This document shows positions 1-5,202 of a DNA stretch of 6,824 nt, in pieces. The stretch lies in the NCBI GenBank assembly GCA_027051265.1, contig JALTZH010000017.1:1-6824 (forward strand), given 5' to 3'. The translations under genes were made by a program, and so were the position numbers. Numbering within the stretch: the first letter of the stretch is position 1; each line of letters begins with the position of its first letter. This stretch comes from an archaeon (GTDB lineage: Archaea; Hydrothermarchaeota; Hydrothermarchaeia; JALTZZ01; JALUTC01). Below the pieces are notes generated by a model, which ran no database searches, was not told the DNA's origin, and saw only the letters and a list, made by a program, of their open reading frames with translations.

Positions 1-93
1 ACACTTATTTCATTTTTGTTTTGAAATATTTTTATACGATTAATCAACGATTTAAACAATTCATGCATAAAAAAATAAAGAAATAATAAATGA
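1..93. other. Gene-free left edge with T-rich stop signal
   Basis: No gene is visible here. Read leftward past the stop of the KH-domain gene, the strand carries a run of seven T (69-75) inside a T-rich stretch (about 69-90), the usual form of an archaeal oligo-T terminator. A TATA-like stretch, TATAAAAAT on the minus strand at about 27-35, could serve a leftward gene beyond the window. Both readings rest on base composition alone. Confidence 0.3.
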
Positions 94-600
94 TTAATAA
101 AATTCTATATGGAACTCTTTCTTTGTAATTTTTTTGAGAAAGTTTTCTATCTCTTCCTTCTTTATCGGAAGTTTATTCATATCTTCCTTCGATATTATTA
201 TTTTGTACACTTCCTGATTATTTGGTAAGAATTTAACAGTCAAACCCAATAATTTTACAGGAGATATAAATTCTTCAACCAACTTTTTCACGTTGCTTGT
301 ATTTTCAACCAATCTAACCCTTTTATTTAATCTTCTCGATAACGTTCTTACAACTGCTAAAACTTTTCCCGTTAATTTATCTAAATCTCCATCTCCAAGT
401 AATACAACAATAGAATTCTTATTTTCTAGAACTTTACATATTTTAAGATGATTTATATCCTTTATTCTTTTTCTTAGGAAAAACATTTCTCTTGATACTT
501 GTATATCTATCTCTGAAATCTCTCCTTTTCTCAGCTTTTCACTACAGGAACTACAAAGAACTCTAGAAGCTAAACATCTATTGCATATAGGAGCTTCCAC
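94..600 (-). CDS. Zinc-ribbon and KH-domain RNA-binding protein (archaeal NusA-like family)
   Basis: This 168-residue protein starts at a GTG preceded by a strong GGAGGT. Its N-terminus carries two CxxC pairs (C6/C9 and C16/C19), which suggest a small zinc ribbon. The sequence MEAPICNRC and the following GEISEIDIQVSR match an archaeal family often annotated as NusA-like or KH-domain transcription elongation factors. Residues about 62-99 form a KH-type fold: a beta strand (IVVLLGDGD), then TGKVLAVVRTLSRRL, then KRVRLVE. The normal GxxG loop is degenerate, reading GKVL at residues 78-81. RNA binding is therefore expected from the family but may be altered here. It lies 86 bp downstream of cbiQ on the same strand with its own ribosome site and a possible promoter, so it may be transcribed independently of the metal importer. 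The exact function in this family is not established by the sequence. Confidence 0.8.
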   Translation of the reverse strand: MEAPICNRCLASRVLCSSCSEKLRKGEISEIDIQVSREMFFLRKRIKDINHLKICKVLENKNSIVVLLGDGDLDKLTGKVLAVVRTLSRRLNKRVRLVENTSNVKKLVEEFISPVKLLGLTVKFLPNNQEVYKIIISKEDMNKLPIKKEEIENFLKKITKKEFHIEFY

Positions 601-607
601 AAAAGAT

Positions 608-613
608 ACCTCC
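608..613 (-). promoter_or_regulatory. Shine-Dalgarno GGAGGT fixing the GTG start
   Basis: The minus strand reads AAAGGAGGT followed by 7 nt and then GTG at 600-598. This perfect spacing supports the GTG as the true start of the KH-domain gene. Confidence 0.75.
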
Positions 614-646
614 TTTCTTTGATTTTTATATATCTATATTATTTAA

Positions 647-663
647 TGTTAACACTATAAAAT
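647..663 (-). promoter_or_regulatory. Possible promoter and TGTTAACA palindrome before the KH gene
   Basis: A TATA-like TTTTATAGT (minus strand, about 655-663) would place transcription start near 634 and give a leader of about 34 nt containing the Shine-Dalgarno site. The 8-bp palindrome TGTTAACA (647-654) lies directly downstream of it, a position suited to a repressor. The same 8-mer recurs in the cbiM/mvhD promoter region. The assignment is by eye only. Confidence 0.3.
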
Positions 664-686
664 TGTTCCTTATTAATAATCTGATA

Positions 687-1370
687 CTACTTATACTTTT
701 TATATTTATACATTTGAATGTTTCTTGCAGCAATTGCTAGGTTTAATTTTTCACTCTTAATTAGTACTCTCTTATAAAAAGTAGCAACAGCTGTTGATAA
801 TAAATACCATGTTGTCCTATAATCTTCTCTTATATTTCTCGATATTCTTGCAAATAATATACGCATCAATTCACGACTAATAACTTTTAGATATAGATAA
901 CTTATGTATAATATTGTAGAAAATGCTGTTAACAGTTTGTATCTTTTCATCAAATTTATAATTTCAATAAACTTTGTCGTCGAAATCAATGTTAAAGCAA
1001 GAGATACGGAAGCTGTTACTCTCATGAAGAATTCAAGATATGTATAAACATCTTTATACATGAGAAGCAAAGGTAAATAAATTATAAGAGAAAATAAAGA
1101 GACTGGAGCAACTCTTTTTAAATGTTCTTGTATTGGAATCATAGATAATTTTATTAATATAATATTTATTATTAATATAAATAAAGAAAAGTATATATTT
1201 TTAAGGATTATAATTAAAGACAAAAGTAACAATATGATTGAGATCTTTAGTCTTATATTTAATAATTGTAAAAAACCTTTCCTATTTGAATACTTTTCAA
1301 CTGAGAAAAAATTATAATAGAATTTAGTAATGTTATATAGAAATTTATCTAAAGTTTTATTTTTTAGCAT
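687..1370 (-). CDS. cbiQ: CbiQ/EcfT-like transmembrane subunit of nickel/cobalt ECF importer
   Basis: This 227-residue hydrophobic protein would be the coupling membrane subunit of an energy-coupling-factor metal transporter, linking the substrate-binding CbiM to ATPases. Hydrophobic segments lie at about residues 42-58, 60-76, 89-105, 117-131 and 145-163. The stretch RVTASVSLALTLISTTKF (117-134) is typical of CbiQ. The cytoplasmic coupling motifs, usually Ala-Arg-Gly, appear here as S-R-N (177-179) and A-R-N (215-217), so both arginines are kept but both glycines are replaced by asparagine. The ATG start overlaps the end of the upstream CbiN-like gene by 14 bp. No Shine-Dalgarno site is seen, so translation is probably coupled. 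It ends in TAG. No CbiO ATPase gene follows; the next gene downstream is the KH protein. The sequence does not say whether nickel or cobalt is carried. Confidence 0.8.
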   Translation of the reverse strand: MLKNKTLDKFLYNITKFYYNFFSVEKYSNRKGFLQLLNIRLKISIILLLLSLIIILKNIYFSLFILIINIILIKLSMIPIQEHLKRVAPVSLFSLIIYLPLLLMYKDVYTYLEFFMRVTASVSLALTLISTTKFIEIINLMKRYKLLTAFSTILYISYLYLKVISRELMRILFARISRNIREDYRTTWYLLSTAVATFYKRVLIKSEKLNLAIAARNIQMYKYKKYK

Positions 1371-1629
1371 GTTTAATTTTAAGAATAATATATATCATTA
1401 AATAGGTTAATGTTATTCCTATAACTGCTGAAACTATTGATGAAATATATTCGTTCAAAAATCCAATCCTGTAATCTGGTATTATTCCTGAATATATCCC
1501 TTTTTCTTCAACGTTTAGCATCGCCGCAACATTTTCTAAAGGTTCAGAATATTCAACGAGTTCAGACAGATATGAAAATATTGGTGTAAGAATTACTAAA
1601 ACTAGAATTGTTACGATAGCTCTTTTCAT
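1357..1629 (-). CDS. CbiN-like small membrane subunit (PDGLE-type) of nickel/cobalt importer
   Basis: This 90-residue protein has two membrane segments (about residues 5-22 and 62-84) around an extracytoplasmic loop. The loop contains EPLENVA (29-35), then EEKG and PDY (51-53). This follows the layout of the PDGLE domain, which replaces or resembles CbiN in many CbiM systems and supports metal loading of CbiM. The PDGLE signature itself is degenerate (SEPLE). The start is the ATG at 1629: it has AGGAGG nine bases upstream, overlaps the CbiM stop as ATGA, and gives a protein beginning with the first membrane segment. A longer in-frame start at 1704 would lie entirely inside cbiM and add an unsupported 25 residues. 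Its 3' end overlaps cbiQ by 14 bp, so cbiM, this gene and cbiQ form one translationally coupled operon. Confidence 0.75.
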   Translation of the reverse strand: MKRAIVTILVLVILTPIFSYLSELVEYSEPLENVAAMLNVEEKGIYSGIIPDYRIGFLNEYISSIVSAVIGITLTYLMIYIILKIKHAKK

Positions 1630-2225
1630 ATAAGACGTCCTCCTAATTTTGAGTATATCATATATGTTATAACCCCCTCTATGATACCTAGGATTCCATG
1701 CCATATAACCATTACCGGAATAGTTATTGCAATGTTATATGCAAAACTTGACGAAATCCCTGTCTCTAACCCAACAAAAAATGCCGCAACTACAACACTT
1801 AACCAGCCAGCAAAGAATGCTCCTACTTTTTTCCATTTAAACAGTTTCATAACAACATAAGCTACAGTTGCAGGTACTATTGCGATATTGAATATATTCG
1901 CACCAATTGATAGTATTCCTCCATCACCAAATATTAAGGTCTGTATTATTAGAACAGATGCCATCGCAAGTATTGCAAAGTATGGTCCTAGTAATATTGA
2001 TGCAAGACCTGCTCCAAGAAAATGAGCTGACGTACCACCAGGAATCGGCCAGTTCAGCATTTGTGCAACGAAAATACCTGAGGAAACCAATCCCACTTTT
2101 GGTATCAGTTTTTCTATCGATTCTTTACTTTCAATTGATTTTAAACTGTAAATCATAGTTATAAAACTTATTATGTTTAACGTCATTGCTACATGTATAT
2201 CTAGATATCCATCAGGTATGTGCAT
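1626..2225 (-). CDS. cbiM: CbiM, nickel/cobalt-binding membrane subunit of ECF importer
   Basis: This 199-residue membrane protein is the substrate-specific component of a nickel or cobalt uptake system. The start at 2225 gives the family's hallmark N-terminus MHIPDGYL. In known CbiM/NikM structures the free amino group of Met1 and His2 bind the metal, so the in-frame start 39 bases further upstream would destroy the site. The second diagnostic stretch, WPIPGGTSAHFLGAG (59-73), contains H68, the expected further metal ligand. Later segments such as FGDGGILSIGANIFN (99-113) and GLETGISSS (152-160) also fit the family. It is first in an operon with the CbiN-like gene (ATGA overlap, 1626-1629) and cbiQ. 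A possible promoter and a NikR-like inverted repeat lie just upstream. Identity is secure; nickel versus cobalt is not decidable from sequence alone, though the hydrogenase-related neighbours favour nickel. Confidence 0.93.
   Translation of the reverse strand: MHIPDGYLDIHVAMTLNIISFITMIYSLKSIESKESIEKLIPKVGLVSSGIFVAQMLNWPIPGGTSAHFLGAGLASILLGPYFAILAMASVLIIQTLIFGDGGILSIGANIFNIAIVPATVAYVVMKLFKWKKVGAFFAGWLSVVVAAFFVGLETGISSSFAYNIAITIPVMVIWHGILGIIEGVITYMIYSKLGGRLI
1639..1644 (-). promoter_or_regulatory. Shine-Dalgarno AGGAGG for the CbiN-like gene
   Basis: AGGAGG lies inside the 3' end of cbiM, nine bases before the ATG at 1629-1627. It decides the start against the in-frame upstream codon at 1704. 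Confidence 0.7.
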
Positions 2226-2236
2226 TATATCACCAA

Positions 2237-2276
2237 GTGTTATTAATATTATATAAAGTAACATGAAATGTTAACA
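2237..2276. promoter_or_regulatory. Cluster of TGTTA/TAACA half-sites between cbiM and mvhD
   Basis: Four half-sites alternate in direction: TGTTA (2238-2242), TAACA (2259-2263), TGTTA (2269-2273) and TAACA (2272-2276). The first pair, GTGTTA and TAACAT, is an inverted repeat with a 16-bp spacer that brackets the cbiM TATA box. The known NikR operator of enterobacteria has the same geometry (6-bp arms, 16-bp spacer) with a different arm sequence. The second pair forms TAACAT-GAA-ATGTTA, and the last two overlap as TGTTAACA. A nickel-responsive operator is plausible; it is not shown. Confidence 0.4.
2251..2257 (-). promoter_or_regulatory. Candidate TATA box for cbiM
   Basis: The minus strand reads TTTATAT centred about 29 bp upstream of the cbiM ATG, so the transcript would begin only a few bases before the start codon. 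A GGTGA (2230-2234) lies only 4 nt before the ATG, short for a Shine-Dalgarno site and possibly fortuitous. Confidence 0.4.
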
Positions 2277-2327
2277 ATTAAAAAATTTTTAATAAAATTT
2301 GAGATGTTCACGTTTATATTATATTGT

Positions 2328-2741
2328 ATGTTTGAACCTATAATCGTTGCATTTCTATGTAACTGGTGTAGTTATGCTGGAGCTGATTTGGCTGGAGTAT
2401 CTAGAATTCAATACGCATCAAACATTCGACCTATTAGAATTATGTGTACTGCAAGAATAAATCCTTTGTTCATTTTAAAAGCTTTTTATTTAGGTGCAGA
2501 TGGTGTCTTAGTAGCTGGTTGTCATCCAGGAGATTGTCATTATATTGCAGGTAATTTTAAAGCATTAAGGAGGGTTAGATTTCTTAAAGAATTGCTTCCA
2601 AAAATTGGCTTAGAGAAAGAGAGGTTACGTCTGGAATGGATATCAGCTGCTGAGGGTGAGAAGTTTGCTAAAGTCGTTAATGAATTTGTAGATACCATTA
2701 AAAAATTGGGACCTAATCCTTTAAAACAAGTGAAGAAATGA
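2328..2741 (+). CDS. mvhD: MvhD-type hydrogenase/heterodisulfide reductase iron-sulfur subunit
   Basis: This 137-residue protein belongs to the MvhD/VhuD family. In methanogens that family's [2Fe-2S] cluster passes electrons from the F420-non-reducing hydrogenase to HdrA of heterodisulfide reductase. Five cysteines sit in the family pattern: C11 and C14 in FLCNWCSY, C40 in IMCTAR, and C65 and C70 in GCHPGDCHY. The C-terminal LEWISAAEGEKFA and KKLGPNP are also typical. The ATG at 2328 gives the family's usual N-terminus, a few residues before the first strand; in-frame ATGs at 2268 and 2304 would add residues without family support. No Shine-Dalgarno site precedes it. An AT-rich TATA-like stretch near 2285-2297 would give an almost leaderless mRNA. 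No hydrogenase large or small subunit and no hdrA is in the window, so its partner is unknown. It overlaps the DUF362 gene by 4 bp. Confidence 0.9.
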   Translation: MFEPIIVAFLCNWCSYAGADLAGVSRIQYASNIRPIRIMCTARINPLFILKAFYLGADGVLVAGCHPGDCHYIAGNFKALRRVRFLKELLPKIGLEKERLRLEWISAAEGEKFAKVVNEFVDTIKKLGPNPLKQVKK

Positions 2742-3541
2742 GCAAGATAATAATAAGAAAGATAAATAATTTTGAAGAAATATATAAATTTTTTGACGAT
2801 ATCTTCAAAGAATTAAAACCACGCTTTAAAAAAAGGGATGAACTATTACTGAAACCAAATTTTGTTCTTGAAGATTTAAAATGCATAACCAATCCTATCA
2901 TAGTAAAAACTCTTGCAAAATATCTCATGAACAAAGGTTACAAAGTATCAATAGGAGATGGTGGTTACTTTAAAAATACTGCTGATAATGTTTATAAGAA
3001 ATATTTTTCCAACAGTTTTAAGTTTTACAATTTTTCAAAAGGAGAATTTGTTTACAAATCCATAGAAAATTTTAAATCGATAGAAAAAGTTCCCGTAAAT
3101 GTAAAGGCGTTAAAGTTTAGAGATAACTTCATTTCAATTCCTAAGCTTAAAGTTCATACGTTGGCGAAAGTATCTCTATCTTTTAAGAACAATATGGGCT
3201 TCCTAAAAAAACCAGCGAACTTCATGCATAAAAATTTTGATGAAAAAATAGTTGATCTCTATAAATTATTTAAACCAAATTTAATAATTATAGATGGAAT
3301 AACGGGTGGCGAGCTTTCAGAAATGATATGTAAAGAAGTTAAACATGATATCTTAATCGCATCTAACGATGCTTTAGCGATTGATACTACAGCAACATAC
3401 CTTATGAATATAGATATTAATAGAGTTAATTACCTTAGAATTGCAGAAAAACAGGATTTAGGTGTGGTAGATTTAAAGTCATACGATATAGATTGTAATG
3501 TTGATTTAAAATCACTTATAAGGAAATATCGTATTCTTTAA
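2738..3541 (+). CDS. DUF362-family protein without ferredoxin domain
   Basis: This 267-residue soluble protein has the DUF362 signature pieces in order: LLKPNF (37-42), TNPIIV (51-56), SIGDGGY (71-77), PKLKVH (135-140), SFKNNMGFL (148-156), NFMH (161-164), IIDGITGG (184-191), and ASNDALAIDTTA (208-219). Many archaeal DUF362 proteins carry a ferredoxin-like CxxCxxC region. This one does not: its only cysteines are C49, C198 and C253, far apart. The biochemical role of DUF362 is not established. The start ATG overlaps the mvhD stop as ATGA, so the two genes are translationally coupled, which suggests that their products act in the same process. The stop lies inside a 14-bp palindrome shared with the convergent gene. 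Confidence 0.85.
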   Translation: MSKIIIRKINNFEEIYKFFDDIFKELKPRFKKRDELLLKPNFVLEDLKCITNPIIVKTLAKYLMNKGYKVSIGDGGYFKNTADNVYKKYFSNSFKFYNFSKGEFVYKSIENFKSIEKVPVNVKALKFRDNFISIPKLKVHTLAKVSLSFKNNMGFLKKPANFMHKNFDEKIVDLYKLFKPNLIIIDGITGGELSEMICKEVKHDILIASNDALAIDTTATYLMNIDINRVNYLRIAEKQDLGVVDLKSYDIDCNVDLKSLIRKYRIL

Positions 3542-3551
3542 AAATTTTTAA
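3538..3551. terminator. Palindromic A/T tract between convergent stops
   Basis: TTAAAAATTTTTAA is a perfect 14-bp palindrome containing the TAA stops of both convergent genes (3539-3541 rightward, 3548-3550 leftward). It gives each transcript a run of five T just after its stop. A bidirectional oligo-T terminator is plausible but weak, since the runs are short. Confidence 0.35.
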
Positions 3552-4873
3552 CGAGCTTTTTCGTTTAGAATTTTCTTTATTCTATTCTTCTTCTCCATTA
3601 ATTTTTCAATTGCTTTTAATACTCGTTTCCTCATTTCATCATAATCTCTTGGAAAACTATCTCCTATAACCTTTTTTACTCTGGTATATGGTTCTTCTCT
3701 AAATTTTATGGTTAAATCCTTTTCCCTACCATCAACAATCAGTTTAACACCTTTTCCCTTATCGACATATCCAACTTCATAAACGTTAGTTATTCTACTT
3801 AATTCTCGCTTTACGTCTTCAACATAATTTTCAGGTACAGATATAAGAATGGAATCCAAAGATATTCCAAGAAAATCTATTCCAAGATCTCTTAACATTC
3901 TTAAAACTTTTTTGTTTACACTCTTTTCCAATTCATCGTAATAGAATACGAGTTTCTTATTAGAATACGTAGCTATTTCATCGGCATCTTTTCTTATACC
4001 TCCATTAGTTACGTCGGTCATTGCATGGATATATTTTGAGAAATGCTCCACCACGATTTTACATACGTTATAAAAATCCATGTTAATCGTTTCAAGGACA
4101 ACATCATGGTATCCGTTATATATAGCAATTGTACTTATTGTCCCACCTCCAGATCCTTCAGTTAACAATAAAATATCTTTTTCTTGAACACTTGCTTTAG
4201 GTATAAATCTCTTAGTTAATCCTATACATCCTACGGTACCAATCAATCTAGTACCAAAAACAACATCTCCACCAATCCTAAGTGTACTACCAGCTAGAAT
4301 TTTTGATGAGCAATATTCTACTACAAGAGAAACACCTAGCATAAAGTCATATAGTTTTAGAACATCCGCATCATCTCCGACTCTTACATCTACTAGAAAT
4401 CCAAGTGGTATTGCACCTTTAACCATAACGTCTCTCGCTGCTGCTCTTGTAGCATGGAATCCAGCTATAAAGGGGAATTCACTTAACCTTGAATGCATGC
4501 CATCGATTGAAACGACTAGATAATTGTCTAAAATTTTTGTATATCCAGCGTCATCGAATTTATCGATGCTTGTATCTTTATGGAGGATTATTTTCTTATA
4601 TAATTCATGTACAAAAAAATCTCCAGCACCTCTAGATCCTAGACCAATTTCACCAGCTTTAACATTAGATTTAGGATAGTCTAAAAGCCATGAGGATTCT
4701 TTTTTATAACTTTTAGAAATAGTTACTTCCTTATATAATTCGTTAGCAAAAAGTTCAACGGTTTTTTCATCCCAATTTTTACCTTTATATTGTTTTATTA
4801 TTTCTTTTAAATTGTTAATCAAAACATCTTTGTCTTTTTTCAAATTTCTCAAAATGTATTCTTCGAGATCCAA
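3548..4873 (-). CDS. AIR-synthase/HypE-like protein, archaeal long form (putative hydrogenase maturation factor)
   Basis: This 441-residue protein belongs to the PurM/HypE/SelD ATP-binding superfamily, in the long archaeal group often labelled hydrogenase maturation factor. After an N-terminal helical extension of about 70 residues come LGSRGAGDFFVH (78-89), the core strand SIDGMHSRL (122-130), LAGSTLRIGGDVVFG (193-207), LTEGSGGGT (237-245) and AMTDVTNGGIR (284-294). These are the usual nucleotide-binding elements of the fold. Classical HypE ends in a cysteine that is carbamoylated and dehydrated to thiocyanate; this protein ends in NEKAR with no cysteine, so it cannot perform that chemistry in the same way. 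The role is inferred from family name and neighbours. The TTG at 4873 is chosen because AGGGGGT lies 8 nt upstream. The other in-frame TTG, at 4882, abuts the G run. It converges on the DUF362 gene, and an IS607 element lies just upstream. Confidence 0.82.
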   Translation of the reverse strand: MDLEEYILRNLKKDKDVLINNLKEIIKQYKGKNWDEKTVELFANELYKEVTISKSYKKESSWLLDYPKSNVKAGEIGLGSRGAGDFFVHELYKKIILHKDTSIDKFDDAGYTKILDNYLVVSIDGMHSRLSEFPFIAGFHATRAAARDVMVKGAIPLGFLVDVRVGDDADVLKLYDFMLGVSLVVEYCSSKILAGSTLRIGGDVVFGTRLIGTVGCIGLTKRFIPKASVQEKDILLLTEGSGGGTISTIAIYNGYHDVVLETINMDFYNVCKIVVEHFSKYIHAMTDVTNGGIRKDADEIATYSNKKLVFYYDELEKSVNKKVLRMLRDLGIDFLGISLDSILISVPENYVEDVKRELSRITNVYEVGYVDKGKGVKLIVDGREKDLTIKFREEPYTRVKKVIGDSFPRDYDEMRKRVLKAIEKLMEKKNRIKKILNEKAR

Positions 4874-4881
4874 GTTTTGCA

Positions 4882-4888
4882 ACCCCCT
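4882..4888 (-). promoter_or_regulatory. Shine-Dalgarno AGGGGGT deciding the TTG start
   Basis: AGGGGGT on the minus strand sits 8 nt before the TTG at 4873-4871. The TTG at 4882-4880 is directly adjacent to the G run and is too close to be used with it. Confidence 0.55.
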
Positions 4889-4894
4889 TAATCT

Positions 4895-4916
4895 TTAACA
4901 TTATCGTTAACATTAT
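4895..4916. repeat. Two 10-bp direct repeats with 12-bp period upstream of the HypE-like gene
   Basis: TTAACATTAT occurs at 4895-4904 and again at 4907-4916. Each copy contains TAACA, the half-site also seen between cbiM and mvhD. The repeats occupy the leader or promoter of the HypE-like gene, so a regulator-binding site is possible. No clear TATA box lies between them and the insertion element; the best candidate, TTTAAGATAA at about 4925-4934, is at the element boundary. Confidence 0.45.
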
Positions 4917-4936
4917 TGGAAAGATTATCTTAAAGA

Positions 4937-5202
4937 GTGAACTACCCTGTTCTTAAGGACGGGACTTCGTGTGGGGGTTTGTCTGTTTAAGACGGGCTTT
5001 ATCCCTTCTCACGGAGGCGGTTTACGTGTCCCCTACTCTTACCCATCCCGTAGAGAGGGATGACGGAGTTACTTTTAAACTCATGAGTTATTCTAAGCGT
5101 TTCGCTCTGGATAGCTATGCATAAGCATAGCTATCCATCATTGCACATAAGATTCCCTTTGTGGATACATCATTAGGGAGCACGGCTCCCTTTCGTATCC
5201 AC
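4937..5202 (-). ncRNA. Putative TnpB guide RNA (omegaRNA/reRNA)
   Basis: TnpB nucleases are guided by an RNA made from the element's end, overlapping the tnpB 3' end and running into flanking DNA. This stretch has the expected place, strand and form. It is GC-rich and full of stems: 4946-4952 with 4957-4963 (7 bp including G-U pairs, TTAA loop); GTCT/AGAC at 4981-4993; CATCCC/GGGATG at 5044-5062; AGCG/CGCT at 5096-5106; a perfect 13-bp stem at 5108-5137; and a two-tier stem at 5161-5202. The 5' limit is uncertain, because helices continue into tnpB (6-bp stem 5217-5236). The 3' end should be at the element border, followed by a guide taken from flanking DNA at lower coordinates. The assignment is by position and structure; I cannot match it to a known family by eye. 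Confidence 0.55.
5108..5137 (-). repeat. Perfect 13-bp inverted repeat over the tnpB stop codon
   Basis: TGGATAGCTATGC, loop ATAA, then GCATAGCTATCCA form a perfect 13-bp stem. The TAG stop of tnpB (5115-5117) and the codons for its last residues (SYAYA) lie in it. It lacks a following T run, so it looks more like a guide-RNA helix or processing site than an oligo-T terminator. Confidence 0.85.

Noticed and set aside
1630-1704. Longer start for the CbiN-like protein
   Set aside because: The extra 25 residues are coded inside cbiM. The ATG at 1629 has AGGAGG at good spacing and an ATGA overlap.
1907-2158. Open frame on the plus strand opposite cbiM
   Set aside because: It is antisense to a clearly recognised CbiM, has no ribosome site or family resemblance, and is a by-product of CbiM codon use.
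2226-2264. Longer start for CbiM
   Set aside because: CbiM needs MHIPDG as its free N-terminus for metal binding; the extension would bury it.
2313-2321. TTTATATTA as the mvhD TATA box
   Set aside because: It is only 7 bp before the ATG, which would start transcription inside the gene.
2268-2327. Longer start for MvhD
   Set aside because: The 20 extra residues lack counterparts in the family and overlap the candidate promoter region.
2713-2934. Minus-strand open frame opposite the mvhD/DUF362 junction
   Set aside because: It lies across two well-supported genes on the other strand and its sequence is low-complexity hydrophobic shadow.
5108-5137. Perfect hairpin as an intrinsic terminator
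   Set aside because: No T run follows on the minus strand, and transcription must continue past it to make the guide RNA.
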